A stretch of 64,000 bases of DNA from Bradyrhizobium sp. SZCCT0153 (GTDB lineage: Bacteria > Pseudomonadota > Alphaproteobacteria > Rhizobiales > Xanthobacteraceae): positions 1 to 64,000 of the forward strand of contig NZ_JAFCKS010000013.1 in the NCBI RefSeq assembly GCF_018129995.1, in the 5' to 3' direction. The notes below the pieces were generated by a model. That model searched no databases. It was not told where the DNA came from and worked only from the letters and a program-made list of their open reading frames with translations. Within the stretch, counting starts at the first letter, position 1. Every line of letters begins with the position of its first letter. This document shows positions 37,226 to 49,037 of this stretch, piece by piece. The position numbers were made by a program, and so were the translations under genes.

Positions 37226-37400
37226 CGTATCGCGCGGCCGCCGCAGTCGGAATCCGCTGCTCCGGCCCCCAATTGCACACGAATTATGCTACGCGGCCCC
37301 TGCCGCGTAGCTTGTCTGCACTTTCCGTATGGCTCATCCCTTGCGCCGATTGCCGCGATGCACAAGTGTTCCGGACCTCTCACCGCCTGGAAGCACTCCC

Positions 37401-38501
37401 ATGAGCCGCCCGACCAAATTGTTTGAAACCTACAAGCTCGGCCCGATTACGCTGGCCAACCGTTTCGTGATGGCGCCATTGACGCGCAACCGCGCCGTTC
37501 CCGGCACCTTCGTACCCGGTGCGCTCGCTGCCGACTATTACGCCCAGCGGGCCTCCGCAGGGCTTCTGATCACCGAAGCGAGCCAGGTCTCGCAGCAGGG
37601 CCAGGGCTACCAGGACACCCCCGGCATTTACTCCAAGGACCAGGTCGCCGGGTGGCGCAAGGTCACCGACCGTGTCCATGAGCGCGGCGGCAAGATCTTC
37701 ATCCAGCTCTGGCATGTCGGCCGCATCTCGCATGTCGATCTCCAGGCCAATGGCGCAGCCCCGGTGGCGCCGAGCGCGATCCGCGCCAAGGGCAAGACCT
37801 TCGTGAACGGCGGCTTTGCCGATGTCTCCGAGCCACGCGCGCTCGAGCTCTCCGAAATTCCCGGGATCATCGACGACTTCAAGCGTGCCACGACAAATGC
37901 AATCGAGGCCGGCTTCGACGGCGTCGAGATCCACGGCGCCAACGGCTATCTGCTTGAGCAATTCGCCAAGGACGGCACCAACAAGCGCACTGACGCCTAT
38001 GGCGGCTCGATCGAGAACCGCGCGAGGCTGATGCTGGAGGTCTCGAAGGCCGTCGTGGCCGAAGCCGGTGCCGAGCGAACCGGCATCCGCATCTCGCCGG
38101 TGACGCCGGCCAACGACATCTCGGACTCGAATACGCAGGCTCTCTACGACCATATCGTCGACGGCCTCAGCGCGCTGAAGCTCGCTTATCTCCATGTCGT
38201 CGAAGGCGCCACGGGCGGCCCGCGCGACATCGCACCTTTCGACTATGCCGGCCTGCGCAAGCGCTTCGCCGGTGCCTATGTCGCCAACAACGGCTACGAT
38301 TTCGAACTCGCGACCAAGGTGCTGGACGCGGGCGCGGCCGACCTCATCGCCTTCGGCAAGCCGTTCATCTCCAACCCCGACCTGGTCGAGCGGTTGAAGA
38401 CGGGCGCGGCGCTCAACGACTGGGACAAGAACACGTTCTACGGCGGCGGCGCGAAGGGATACACGGATTATCCGGCGCTCGCGGCTGAGGCGGCGGAGTA
38501 A
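37401..38501 (+). CDS. Old yellow enzyme family alkene reductase
   Basis: A 366-residue FMN-dependent ene-reductase of the NemA/xenobiotic reductase group. LGPITLANRFVMAPLTRNRA is the N-terminal FMN loop, IQLWHVGRISHVD carries the conserved His, FDGVEIHGANGYLLEQF and RTDAYGGSIENRARLMLEV follow, and VANNGYDFELA and LIAFGKPFISNPDLVERL bind FMN phosphate. It reduces activated alkenes or nitro compounds with NAD(P)H. It is flanked by its own promoter and by a bidirectional terminator. Confidence 0.93.
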   Translation: MSRPTKLFETYKLGPITLANRFVMAPLTRNRAVPGTFVPGALAADYYAQRASAGLLITEASQVSQQGQGYQDTPGIYSKDQVAGWRKVTDRVHERGGKIFIQLWHVGRISHVDLQANGAAPVAPSAIRAKGKTFVNGGFADVSEPRALELSEIPGIIDDFKRATTNAIEAGFDGVEIHGANGYLLEQFAKDGTNKRTDAYGGSIENRARLMLEVSKAVVAEAGAERTGIRISPVTPANDISDSNTQALYDHIVDGLSALKLAYLHVVEGATGGPRDIAPFDYAGLRKRFAGAYVANNGYDFELATKVLDAGAADLIAFGKPFISNPDLVERLKTGAALNDWDKNTFYGGGAKGYTDYPALAAEAAE

Positions 38502-38525
38502 GGCTATCGTCGCCGCTCCATCCTC

Positions 38526-38611
38526 CGTCATTGCGAGGAGCGAAGCGACGAAACAATCCAGACTTCCTCCGCGGAAAGATTCTGGATTGCTTCGCTTCGC
38601 TCGCAATGACG
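38526..38611. repeat. Dispersed palindromic repeat, CGTCATTGCGA family
   Basis: CGTCATTGCGAGGAGCGAAG and AATCCAGA are mirrored by TCTGGATTGCTTCGCTTCGC and CGCAATGACG, giving a nearly perfect 86-bp inverted repeat after the ene-reductase gene. It is the fullest copy of this family in the window. Confidence 0.92.
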
Positions 38612-38644
38612 TTGTGGAAGCAGAATCCACGACAATGAAAAGAA

Positions 38645-38670
38645 AAAGGCCGGGATCGCTCCCGGCCTTT
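38645..38670 (-). terminator. Terminator of the glp transporter operon
   Basis: AAAGGCCGGGA-TCGC-TCCCGGCCTTT is an 11-bp perfect stem lying 20 bp past the glpV stop. Read on the minus strand it ends in TTTTTCTTTTC, an intrinsic terminator. On the plus strand the T-run is shorter, but it could also stop the ene-reductase transcript. Confidence 0.88.
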
Positions 38671-38689
38671 CGTCGTTATGTGATGTGCC

Positions 38690-40486
<1,797 letters not shown>

Positions 40487-40561
40487 GTTGTTCCTCCGTT
40501 GCAGCGACAAACTTTCTACAGGCCCGGGTTGCTCCCGGATCTGGCCGTCCCTTCGCGAGCT

Positions 40562-40891
40562 TCAGACCGTGCGGAAAATGAGCACGGCCGTGACCAGCGA
40601 AATTCCGCTTGCGAGCCACAGGCTCGAAATTTCAAGACCTTCCTCACCGATCGGAAGCGTGGCGAGTGCGTCGGTGCCGGCGAAGGCGATCCACAGGAGG
40701 TGGATGACGGCCGCCGTGATCAGGGAGATGAACAGGCGGTCGCCCCGCGTCGTCGGAATACTGAGCACGCCGACGCGCTCGGCTTCGGGATAGACCGCGG
40801 CGAGCCAGGTCATGACCGCGAGGGTGCTGGCGAGCGCCACGAAGAAGATCGCGGTCGGCAGCGTCCAGGCCATCCATGCGATGGATTCCAT
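40562..40891 (-). CDS. glpU: DUF2160 membrane protein of glycerol transporter locus
   Basis: A 109-residue protein with three membrane helices (WTLPTAIFFVALASTLAVMT, LFISLITAAVIHLLWIAF, ISSLWLASGISLVTAVLIF). This is DUF2160, which occurs between permease and binding-protein genes of glp loci. Role in transport is not established. GGAGG precedes the ATG; it lies 9 bp after glpQ. Confidence 0.87.
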   Translation of the reverse strand: MESIAWMAWTLPTAIFFVALASTLAVMTWLAAVYPEAERVGVLSIPTTRGDRLFISLITAAVIHLLWIAFAGTDALATLPIGEEGLEISSLWLASGISLVTAVLIFRTV

Positions 40892-40900
40892 AGCAGCCTC

Positions 40901-41706
40901 CTAAACTCGGCCGAGCGCAAAACCGCTCGCGATGTAATTGCGGACGAACCAGATCACGAGCGCGCCCGGAATGATGGTGAGCACGCCGGCAGCCGCCAGC
41001 AGGCCCCAATCCATGCCGGCCGCCGACACCGTGCGCGTCATGATCGCCGCGATCGGCTTGGCCTGCACCGACGTCAGCGTCCGCGCGAGCAGCAGCTCGA
41101 CCCAGGAGAACATGAAGCAGAAGAAGGCGGCGACGCCGATGCCGCTCGCGATCAGCGGCACAAGGATCTTGATGAAGAAACGCGGGAAGGAATAGCCGTC
41201 GAGGAAGGCGGTCTCGTCGATCTCGCGCGGTACGCCGGACACGAAACCTTCCAGGATCCACACCGCCAGCGGAACGTTGAAGATGCAGTGCGCCAGCGCG
41301 ACCGCCCAGGGCGTATCGAACAAGCCGATCGCCGAATAGAGGTTGAAGAACGGCAGCGCGTAGACCGCGGCCGGCGCCATCCGGTTCGACAGCAGCCAGA
41401 AGAATAGATGCTTGTCGCCGAGGAAGCGGTAGCGCGAGAAAGCGTAGGCCGCCGGCAGCGCCACCGAGATCGAGATGATGGTGTTGAGGACGACGTATTC
41501 CAGCGAGTTGATGTAGCCGGAATACCAGCTCTCGTCGGTGAAGATGCGCTTGTAGTGCTGCAGCGTCGGCGCGTGCGGCCACAGCGTCATCGTCGAGACG
41601 ATCTCGGCGTTGGTCTTGAAGCTCATGTTGACGAGCCAGTAGATCGGCAACAGCAGGAAGATCAGGAACAGCGCCATGATAAGGCGACGGCCGGGAATCG
41701 AGTGCA

Positions 41707-41707
<1 letters not shown>
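40901..41707 (-). CDS. glpQ: Glycerol ABC transporter permease
   Basis: A 268-residue binding-protein-dependent permease (MalG-like). Membrane helices begin with LIMALFLIFLLLPIYWLVNM. The EAA-like coupling loop is REIDETAFLDGYSFPRFFIK. Its ATG overlaps the glpP stop by one base (TGATG). It forms the membrane channel with GlpP. Confidence 0.9.
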
Positions 41708-42608
<901 letters not shown>

Positions 42609-42609
<1 letters not shown>

Positions 42610-43694
42610 CAGGCGGCTCCCTCCACCAGAAGGCTGTCGGCATAGACGTGGACGTATGACGGATCGAACTTCAGCCCGGCGGTGCCGTCCGCGCTGGTGA
42701 AGCCTGCCGGCGCACGCGCGGCGAGCTTTGCGTCACCGAGGCGCGCGCGCGCAAAACGGATGCGGCCGAGATCGTCGATGCGCTCGATCTTCGCCGTGAG
42801 CAGGCCCGGCGCAGGCGCGACGACCTCGACGAATTCGGGGCGCACGCCGATCTCGATCTTCGCGCCCGCCGGTAGAGCGTCATAACTGCGGTTCAGCGCG
42901 ATGACGTGGCCGCCGATCCTGGCCTCGCGGCCCCTCACCTCGGCCGGAATGATGTTCATGCCGGGCGAGCCGATGAAATAGCCGACGAAGGTATGCGCCG
43001 GCTTGTCGAACAGCTCGGCCGGCGTGCCGCTCTGCACCACGCGGCCGTCATGCATGACGACGACGGTGTCGGCGAAGGTCAGCGCCTCGGTCTGGTCGTG
43101 GGTGACGTAGATCATCGTGAGGTCGAGCTCGCGATGCAGCGCCTTCAGCTTGGAGCGGAGCTGCCATTTCAGCTCGGGGTCGATCACAGTCAGCGGCTCG
43201 TCGAACAGCACGGCGGCGACGTCGGAGCGGACGAGACCGCGGCCGAGCGAGATCTTTTGCTTGGCATCCGCCGTGAGCCGGGTCGCCTTGCGATTCAGAT
43301 AGGGCTCGAGGTCGAGCAGCCGGCCGATCTCGGCGACGCGCTTGTCGATCTCGGCCTTCGGCACGCCGCGGTTCTTCAACGGAAACGCCAGGTTCTGCCC
43401 CACCGTCATGGTGTCGTAGATCACCGGAAACTGGAACACCTGGGCGATGTTGCGCTTCTGGGTTGACAGCGGTGTGATGTCCTCGCCGTCGAACAGGATT
43501 TTCCCCCGCGACGGCGTGATGATGCCGGAAATGACGTTGAGCAGCGTGGTCTTGCCGCAGCCGGACGGCCCGAGCAGCGCATAGGCGCCGCCCTGCCGCC
43601 AGGTCATGGTCACCGGCTTCAGCGCAAAGCTTTCCTGCGGCGCGTCATTGCCGCCGTAGGAATGGGCGAGATCGACGAGGTCAATGCGGGCCAT
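42609..43694 (-). CDS. glpT: Glycerol ABC transporter ATP-binding protein with degenerate signature
   Basis: A 361-residue ABC ATPase with C-terminal OB-type regulatory domain. Walker A GPSGCGKTT (42-50), Walker B AVLFDE (161-166) and the switch VTHDQ (His199) are intact. The signature expected as LSGGQ is replaced by LTADAKQK (140-147). Its neighbour GlpS shows the opposite loss, so the two are likely an obligate heterodimer. In this locus glpT denotes the ABC ATPase, not the E. coli glycerol-3-phosphate antiporter. ATG 12 bp after glpS stop. Confidence 0.88.
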
Positions 43695-43706
43695 GGCGCA
43701 TCTCCC

Positions 43707-44783
43707 TCAAGAACCAGGTGCCGCGACGAGGCGATCGGCCGCGTCGAACACAAAAACATCGTTGGGATCGAGCACGGCGTCGATGGTCTGGCCCGGCTCG
43801 AACTCGTGCACGCCGTGCAGCACCGCAACCCAGTTCGATCCGTCGCGGGTCAGATGCACGAAACTCTCCGAACCGGTGATTTCGGTCACCGTCACCGTGG
43901 CATGGAAGGCGTGGCGGTCAGTCTCGCCATTGGCGAGCGCGAGCTGATGCGCGCGAAAGCCGACGCGATAGGCGCCGTCGGCCAGCGATGAATAGAGACC
44001 GGACGCCGGCGCGGCGATGCCTCCCGCATATTGCACGGAGCCGTTCTTCTTCTCGATGCCGACGAGGTTGAGCGGCGGATCGGAAAACACCTGCGCGACA
44101 CGCAGGGTCTGCGGACGCCGGTAGACGCTCGGCGTCTCGCCGATCTGGAGCGCCTGCCCCTCCCACATGCACACCGTGTTGCCGCCGAGCAGCAGCGCTT
44201 CGGTCGGCTCGGTGGTGGCATAGACGAAGATCGCGCCCGAGGCCTCGAAGATGCGCGGCAGCTCGGTGCGCAGCTCTTCGCGCAGCTTGTAGTCGAGATT
44301 GGCGAGCGGCTCGTCGAGCAGCACGAGATCGGCGCCCTTGACCAGCGCGCGCGCCATCGCGGTGCGCTGCTGCTGGCCGCCGGAAAGCTGAAGCGGCGTG
44401 CGCTTGAGGAACGGCTCGAGCCTGAGCAGCCGGGCGGCCTCGGCGACGCGCTTCTCGATCTCCTCGCGCGGCTTGCCCTGCACGCGCAAGGGCGAGGCGA
44501 TGTTCTCGTAGACGCTCAGGGAGGGGTAATTGATGAACTGCTGATAGACCATCGCGACCGAGCGCTGGCGCACGTCGACACCGGTGACGTCCTTGCCGTT
44601 GACCAGCAGCTTGCCCGTGGTCGGCTTGTCGAGCCCGGCGAGCAGCCGCATGATCGAGGTCTTGCCCGACAGCGTCGGCCCGAGCAGCACGTTGAGCGTC
44701 CCGCTCTCGAGCGTCAGCGAGACGTCGCGGATGTGCGGGACCCCCTCGACGGTCCGGGTCACATGATCGAGTGTCACGGTCAT
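43707..44783 (-). CDS. glpS: Glycerol ABC transporter ATP-binding protein lacking the switch His
   Basis: A 358-residue ABC ATPase with C-terminal TOBE-like domain. Walker A GPTLSGKTS (35-43), signature LSGGQ (133-137) and Walker B LVLLDE (153-158) are intact, but the switch-loop position reads ATTEP, with Thr191 where His is expected. The start at 44783 (MTVTLDH) overlaps the glpD stop by 4 nt; the longer open frame to 45155 is inside glpD. Partner: GlpT. Confidence 0.88.
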   Translation of the reverse strand: MTVTLDHVTRTVEGVPHIRDVSLTLESGTLNVLLGPTLSGKTSIMRLLAGLDKPTTGKLLVNGKDVTGVDVRQRSVAMVYQQFINYPSLSVYENIASPLRVQGKPREEIEKRVAEAARLLRLEPFLKRTPLQLSGGQQQRTAMARALVKGADLVLLDEPLANLDYKLREELRTELPRIFEASGAIFVYATTEPTEALLLGGNTVCMWEGQALQIGETPSVYRRPQTLRVAQVFSDPPLNLVGIEKKNGSVQYAGGIAAPASGLYSSLADGAYRVGFRAHQLALANGETDRHAFHATVTVTEITGSESFVHLTRDGSNWVAVLHGVHEFEPGQTIDAVLDPNDVFVFDAADRLVAAPGS

Positions 44784-46330
44784 GGGCGTCCTCCCGCTTC
44801 CAGCAGGGGACTTTGCGGCACGGCGTGGGATGCAATCCAGTCGTTCAATGCAGCGATCTCGTCGGCAGATAGTCGCAGGCCGAGCTTGGAACGGCGCCAG
44901 ACGACGTCCTCGGCGGTGACGGCCCATTCGTTGGCCATGAGATAGCGGACCTCGCGTTCGGTCAGCGTCGCGCCGAAGGCCTGGCCGAGATCGGCGGCGG
45001 ATTTCGCGTCCCCGAGCAGCTTCACGGCGCGGGTACCGTAGGCGCGGGCGAGGCGCCGCGCATGCTCGTGGCTGAGGAACGGATAGCCGCGCTGAAGCTC
45101 GGCGATCAGCCCGTCGACATCGGACACGCCCATGTCGCCGCCGGGGAGCGGCCATTTGCCGGTCCAGCCCTCGCGCGCTTTCGCACTGCGAAGATGAGGC
45201 GCGAGCCGCTCCAGCGCTTCCTCGGCGAGGCGGCGATAGGTCGTGATCTTGCCGCCATAGATCGAGAGCAGCGGCACGCCGCCGGGCATGTCGAGCTCGA
45301 ACACGTAATCGCGTGTAGCGGCCTTGGCCTCGCTGGCGCCATCGTCATAGAGCGGACGCACGCCGGAATAGGTCCAGACCACGTCGCCGGGGGTGACGGG
45401 CTTGGCCAGATATTCGCTCGCCGCCGTGCAGAGATACTGGATCTCCTCGGGTGTCGCCTTCACCTTGGCGGGGTCGCCGTCATAGTCGCGGTCGGTGGTG
45501 CCGATCAGCGTAAAATCGTCCTGGTACGGGATCACGAAGATGATGCGGCCGTCGGCGTTCTGGAACATGTAGGCGCGATCGTGGTCGTAGAGCTTCTTGA
45601 CCACGATGTGCGAACCCTGCACCAGCCGCACCTTGGCCTTCGCATTGACGCCGGCGCCGCGGCCGAGCACGTCCTCGACCCAGGGGCCACCGGCATTGAT
45701 GAGCGCGCGCGCCTGGACCTGCGAACGCGCGCCGGTCAGCGTGTCGACCATGCTGACGGTCCAGACGCCGTCGGATTGCTTGATATCCGTCGCGCGGGTG
45801 CGGGTGCGGATCTCGGCGCCCTTGTCGGCGGCATCGCGCGCATTGAGCACGACGAGGCGGGCGTCATCGACGAAGCAGTCGGAATATTCGAAAGCGCGGG
45901 TATAGCGATTCGGGATCAGCGGGCGGCCGACCTCGTCGCGCCGCAGATCCACCGAACGGGTCGCAGGCAACAGATGACGGCCACCGATGTGGTCATAGAG
46001 GAAGAGGCCGAGCCGGAGCAGCCAAGCCGGGCGGAGGCCGGCATGATGCGGCAAAACGAAACGCAGGGGGCGGATGATGTGGGGTGCGATGCCCCAGAGG
46101 ATCTCGCGCTCGATCAGCGCCTCGCGGACCAGGCGAAACTCGTAATATTCGAGATAGCGCAGGCCGCCATGCACCAGCTTGGTCGACCAGGACGACGTCC
46201 CGCTCGCCAGATCGTTCATTTCGCACAGGAAAACCGTGTTGCCACGGCCCACCGCGTCGCGCGCGATGCCGCAGCCGTTAACACCGCCTCCGATGATGGC
46301 GAGGTCGAAAATACGCTCCAACAGACGCAT
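44780..46330 (-). CDS. glpD: Glycerol-3-phosphate dehydrogenase (FAD, aerobic)
   Basis: A 516-residue flavoenzyme that oxidises glycerol-3-phosphate to dihydroxyacetone phosphate and passes electrons to the quinone pool. The N terminus DLAIIGGGVNGCGIARDAVG is the FAD-binding fold, followed by DLASGTSSWSTKLVHGGLRY. GTTDRDYDGDP and SIYGGKITTYRRLAEEAL are also conserved, and the C-terminal GlpO-like helical domain is present. It is the first gene of the operon and overlaps glpS. GGGG lies shortly before the ATG. Confidence 0.95.
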   Translation of the reverse strand: MRLLERIFDLAIIGGGVNGCGIARDAVGRGNTVFLCEMNDLASGTSSWSTKLVHGGLRYLEYYEFRLVREALIEREILWGIAPHIIRPLRFVLPHHAGLRPAWLLRLGLFLYDHIGGRHLLPATRSVDLRRDEVGRPLIPNRYTRAFEYSDCFVDDARLVVLNARDAADKGAEIRTRTRATDIKQSDGVWTVSMVDTLTGARSQVQARALINAGGPWVEDVLGRGAGVNAKAKVRLVQGSHIVVKKLYDHDRAYMFQNADGRIIFVIPYQDDFTLIGTTDRDYDGDPAKVKATPEEIQYLCTAASEYLAKPVTPGDVVWTYSGVRPLYDDGASEAKAATRDYVFELDMPGGVPLLSIYGGKITTYRRLAEEALERLAPHLRSAKAREGWTGKWPLPGGDMGVSDVDGLIAELQRGYPFLSHEHARRLARAYGTRAVKLLGDAKSAADLGQAFGATLTEREVRYLMANEWAVTAEDVVWRRSKLGLRLSADEIAALNDWIASHAVPQSPLLEAGGRP

Positions 46331-46363
46331 CCCCCGGCGACCACTCGTTCCGTCGAGTGGTTA

Positions 46364-46400
46364 CTTTCGTTTTTGATTAGATCACACCGCAAAACGAAAG
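46364..46400. promoter_or_regulatory. Inverted repeat upstream of glpD, candidate GlpR operator
   Basis: CTTTCGTTTT (46364-46373) and AAAACGAAAG (46391-46400) are perfect 10-bp arms separated by 17 bp. The TTTCG element recurs as CGAAAG near 46432. DeoR-family regulators often recognise repeated TTCG/CGAA-type sequences. A further stem CCACTCG-TTCCGT-CGAGTGG (46341-46360) lies between this and the glpD start and might form a leader hairpin. Confidence 0.5.
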
Positions 46401-46529
46401 CAAGATGAAAGAGAGACGAACGGAAGCGAAAGCGGAACTTTTTATTGGGCAGCTCGGCGCAAAAAATGAGCAGGGTCCGACCGCAATCCGAGAAGCAATA
46501 TCACTCTTGAATAGCCATCTAGGGCAAAT

Positions 46530-46547
46530 ATAGTCATAATAGTCATA
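46530..46547. promoter_or_regulatory. Tandem direct repeat before the toxin-antitoxin operon
   Basis: The 9-mer ATAGTCATA occurs twice in tandem (46530-46538, 46539-46547), 16 bp before the antitoxin ATG, in a locally AT-rich promoter. GTCATGAC overlaps the start codon. Such repeats are typical autoregulatory operators for Phd/YefM-type antitoxins; here inferred from location. Confidence 0.45.
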
Positions 46548-46562
46548 TTGGTTCTATCTGTC

Positions 46563-46844
46563 ATGACCGACCACAACACATCACCCGACGCACCGCCGAC
46601 TGACACCTGGACGCTAGCCAACGCCAAGGCGCGGCTGTCCGAGGTGATCGACCGTGCCCAAAGCGGGCCCCAGATCATCACCCGTCACGGCAAGCCCAAT
46701 GCCGTGATCGTTTCCGCCGAGGAATGGGCACGCAAGTCCGCCCGCAAAGGCACGCTCGCCGAATTCCTGCTGGCTTCGCCGCTGCGCGGCGCCGACCTCG
46801 AACCTGAACGCGTGCACGACGCGCCGCGCGACGAGATACCGTGA
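46563..46844 (+). CDS. Phd/YefM-type antitoxin
   Basis: A 93-residue antitoxin: TWTLANAKARLSEVIDRAQS and GPQIITRHGKPNAVIVSAEE are the diagnostic Phd/YefM fold that binds DNA and neutralises the toxin through the C-terminal tail (LRGADLEPERVHDAP). The ATG at 46563 is preferred over a TTG at 46548. Its stop overlaps the toxin start as GTGA. The pair is on the opposite strand from the surrounding glp genes. Confidence 0.9.
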   Translation: MTDHNTSPDAPPTDTWTLANAKARLSEVIDRAQSGPQIITRHGKPNAVIVSAEEWARKSARKGTLAEFLLASPLRGADLEPERVHDAPRDEIP

Positions 46845-47266
46845 ACCTGCTGCTCGACACCAACGTATTGTCGGAGGTTCAGCGGCCAGCGCCGTCGCCT
46901 AAAGTCTTGGCGTGGCTCGATACGATCGATGAGGACCGTGCGTTCATCAGCGTGGCTTCGATCGCCGAGCTGCGCCGCGGCATCGCGTTGCTGGAGGACG
47001 GCCGTCGCCGCGCAGCACTTGCCGCCTGGCTCGCCCTCGATCTGCCGGAGCGCTTTGCCGATCGCATCCTGCCGATCGACCGCGCGGTGGCCGAGCGCTG
47101 CGGAGACCTGATGGCTCAGAGCCGCAGGAGCGGCATCGCGCTGTCCGTCATGGATGGCTTCTTCGCCGCCACCGCGCTCGCAAACAACATCACGCTCGTC
47201 ACGCGCAATGTGAAGGATTTTGCGGCATTCGGCGTAACGCTGCTCAACCCGTGGGACGACCCATAG
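46841..47266 (+). CDS. PIN-domain toxin (VapC/FitB-like)
   Basis: A 141-residue PIN ribonuclease. The acidic active site is LDTNV (Asp6), IAELRRG (Glu43), SVMDGFFAA (Asp105) and TRNVKDF (Asp126). It cleaves RNA and is held inactive by the antitoxin. Translation likely starts at GTG, overlapping the antitoxin stop. It ends 2 bp from the convergent glpR stop, so it lies between glpR and glpD. Confidence 0.92.
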   Translation: MNLLLDTNVLSEVQRPAPSPKVLAWLDTIDEDRAFISVASIAELRRGIALLEDGRRRAALAAWLALDLPERFADRILPIDRAVAERCGDLMAQSRRSGIALSVMDGFFAATALANNITLVTRNVKDFAAFGVTLLNPWDDP

Positions 47267-47268
47267 TC

Positions 47269-48117
47269 CTACCTCAGCCGCACCACCGGCGCCGATTCGG
47301 GTGCTGCATCCTGCGCATCGGCCTGAGTCTCATCGATATCCCCCGCTGCCTTCGGCATCGCCGCCATCACCTCGATGCCCTTGCTGTGGCAGATGGTGGC
47401 GAGGCGCTCGGGCAGTTCCTGGTCGGTGACGAAGGTCTGGATCTGGCTGATATGGGCGATGCGCACCGGCGCGCTGCGCCGAAGCTTCGTCGAGTCCGCA
47501 ACCAGCATGACGCTGCGGGCGTTGGCGATGATGGCCTGCGCCACCTGCACCTCGCGATAGTCGAAGTCGAGCAGCGCGCCCTCCTCGTCGATCGCGGACG
47601 CGCCGATGATGGCGTAGTCGACCTTGAACTGTCCGATCAATTGCGTCGCGGTCGAGCCGACCACGGCGCCGTCGGCGCGCCGCACCGTGCCGCCGGCGAC
47701 CACCACCTCGATGCGGGGATGGCGGTAGAGCAGCATCGCGACATTGAGGTTGTTGGTGATGACGAGGAGATCCTCGTGCGAGGTCAAGGCGCTTGCGACC
47801 TCCTCCGTCGTGGTGCCGATGTTGATGAACAGCGAGCAGCCGTTCGGGATCAGCGACGCCGCCGCGGCCCCGATCGCCTTCTTCTCGTCGGCGGCGACGA
47901 AGCGGCGCGCCTCATAGGCGAGATTCTCGACGCCGGAGGCGATGATGGCGCCGCCATGGATACGGGTCAGCGAGCGGCGCTCGCAGAGATCGTTGAGATC
48001 CTTGCGAATGGTTTGCGCCGAAACCTCGAACCGGCGCGCCAGCTCCTCGACCATGACGCGGCCCGAGGCCCGCGCGATGTTGAGGATTTCGGCTTGGCGA
48101 TGGGTCAGTCCGGTCAC
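47269..48117 (-). CDS. glpR: DeoR-family regulator, likely GlpR
   Basis: A 282-residue regulator. The DeoR helix-turn-helix (MVEELARRFEVSAQTIRKDL, LTRIHGGAI) is followed by the sugar-phosphate-binding DeoRC domain (NIGTTTEEVASALTSHEDLL, VVAGGTVRRADGAVVGSTAT, GASAIDEEGALLDFDYREVQ). In other rhizobia a GlpR precedes glpD; here it is separated by the toxin-antitoxin pair. It would be relieved by glycerol-3-phosphate. Start GTG at 48117 with GAGG upstream. Confidence 0.85.
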   Translation of the reverse strand: MTGLTHRQAEILNIARASGRVMVEELARRFEVSAQTIRKDLNDLCERRSLTRIHGGAIIASGVENLAYEARRFVAADEKKAIGAAAASLIPNGCSLFINIGTTTEEVASALTSHEDLLVITNNLNVAMLLYRHPRIEVVVAGGTVRRADGAVVGSTATQLIGQFKVDYAIIGASAIDEEGALLDFDYREVQVAQAIIANARSVMLVADSTKLRRSAPVRIAHISQIQTFVTDQELPERLATICHSKGIEVMAAMPKAAGDIDETQADAQDAAPESAPVVRLR

Positions 48118-48208
48118 GGCGATGGCCTCAAATCAGGAAGCTGCATGGTGCGGCGGTTCGCGCATCCGGTCAATGCGCGCGCCGATCACGGTTAACGGAC
48201 GAAGCTAC

Positions 48209-48883
48209 TCACCAGGCCATTGCGGCGGCGAGGCGCGCCAGCAGATCCGGATCGTCGAAGGCACTCGCGGACGCGACCGCGCCGGCGGCGACAAGGTCGC
48301 CATGGCCGAGGCTCGTCCGGATGCCGATGGTCGGTATCCCCGCCGCAGTGGCCGATTGCACGCCGGTGCGGGAGTCCTCAAAAGCGATCGAGGCGACCGC
48401 GCCGGCGCCGACAAAGCGCAGCCCTTCCTGATAGGGCAGCGGGTGCGGTTTGCCGTGCGGCAGCTCGTCGCCGATCACGAGCGCCTTGAAGCGGTGCGCG
48501 ATGCCGAGGCCGGACAACAGCAGCTCCGCATTGAGCCGCGGGGCGTTGGTCACGGCAACCATGGGAATGCCGGCAATATCGGCTCGGTCGAGCAGCGCCA
48601 TCAGGCCCGGCAGCGGCTCGATCTGGCCGGCGACGAGCTCGCGGAAAACCTGCTCCTTTTCAGCGAGGATCAAGACGCGCTGCTCCACCGGTTCGTCGGG
48701 CAGAAAGCGCTCGCCGATCGCCGCATTGGCAAAGCCTTGCAGCTCCCTGGAGAAGCGCGCGTGATCGAACACGTGGCCGCGAGGACCGAGCACCTGATTG
48801 AAGGCCTTCAGGTGCAGCGGGTCGGTGTTGGCCAGCGTGCCGTCGATGTCGAACAGCAACGCTCTGCCCAACGTGTTGATCAT
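48209..48883 (-). CDS. HAD family phosphatase, beta-PGM-like
   Basis: A 224-residue HAD hydrolase with motif I LLFDIDGTLANTDPLH (Asp nucleophile and acid), motif II VAVTNAPR, the Lys in HGKPHPLPYQ and motif IV AFEDSRTGVQSA. The cap domain is of the beta-phosphoglucomutase/phosphatase type. It is upstream of glpR on the same strand with 91 bp between them. A role on glycerol phosphates is possible from context but not shown. Confidence 0.88.
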   Translation of the reverse strand: MINTLGRALLFDIDGTLANTDPLHLKAFNQVLGPRGHVFDHARFSRELQGFANAAIGERFLPDEPVEQRVLILAEKEQVFRELVAGQIEPLPGLMALLDRADIAGIPMVAVTNAPRLNAELLLSGLGIAHRFKALVIGDELPHGKPHPLPYQEGLRFVGAGAVASIAFEDSRTGVQSATAAGIPTIGIRTSLGHGDLVAAGAVASASAFDDPDLLARLAAAMAW

Positions 48884-49037
48884 GTCCGTACTTTCCCAAA
48901 TGCGCCGCGCATCGATGCGGAAGACGTATCAATACGGCCTCTGTCGCGCAATGACGCATCCGCATGACGACGATGCGACACTCGACAAAGTCGCGCGCGG
49001 CTGCAACACTCCGCGCAAGATCAAAAAGGAGGAAACG

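Noticed and set aside
44784..45155. N-terminal extension of GlpS
   Set aside because: It overlaps glpD and lacks similarity; ATG 44783 overlaps the glpD stop by 4 nt and fits ABC ATPases.
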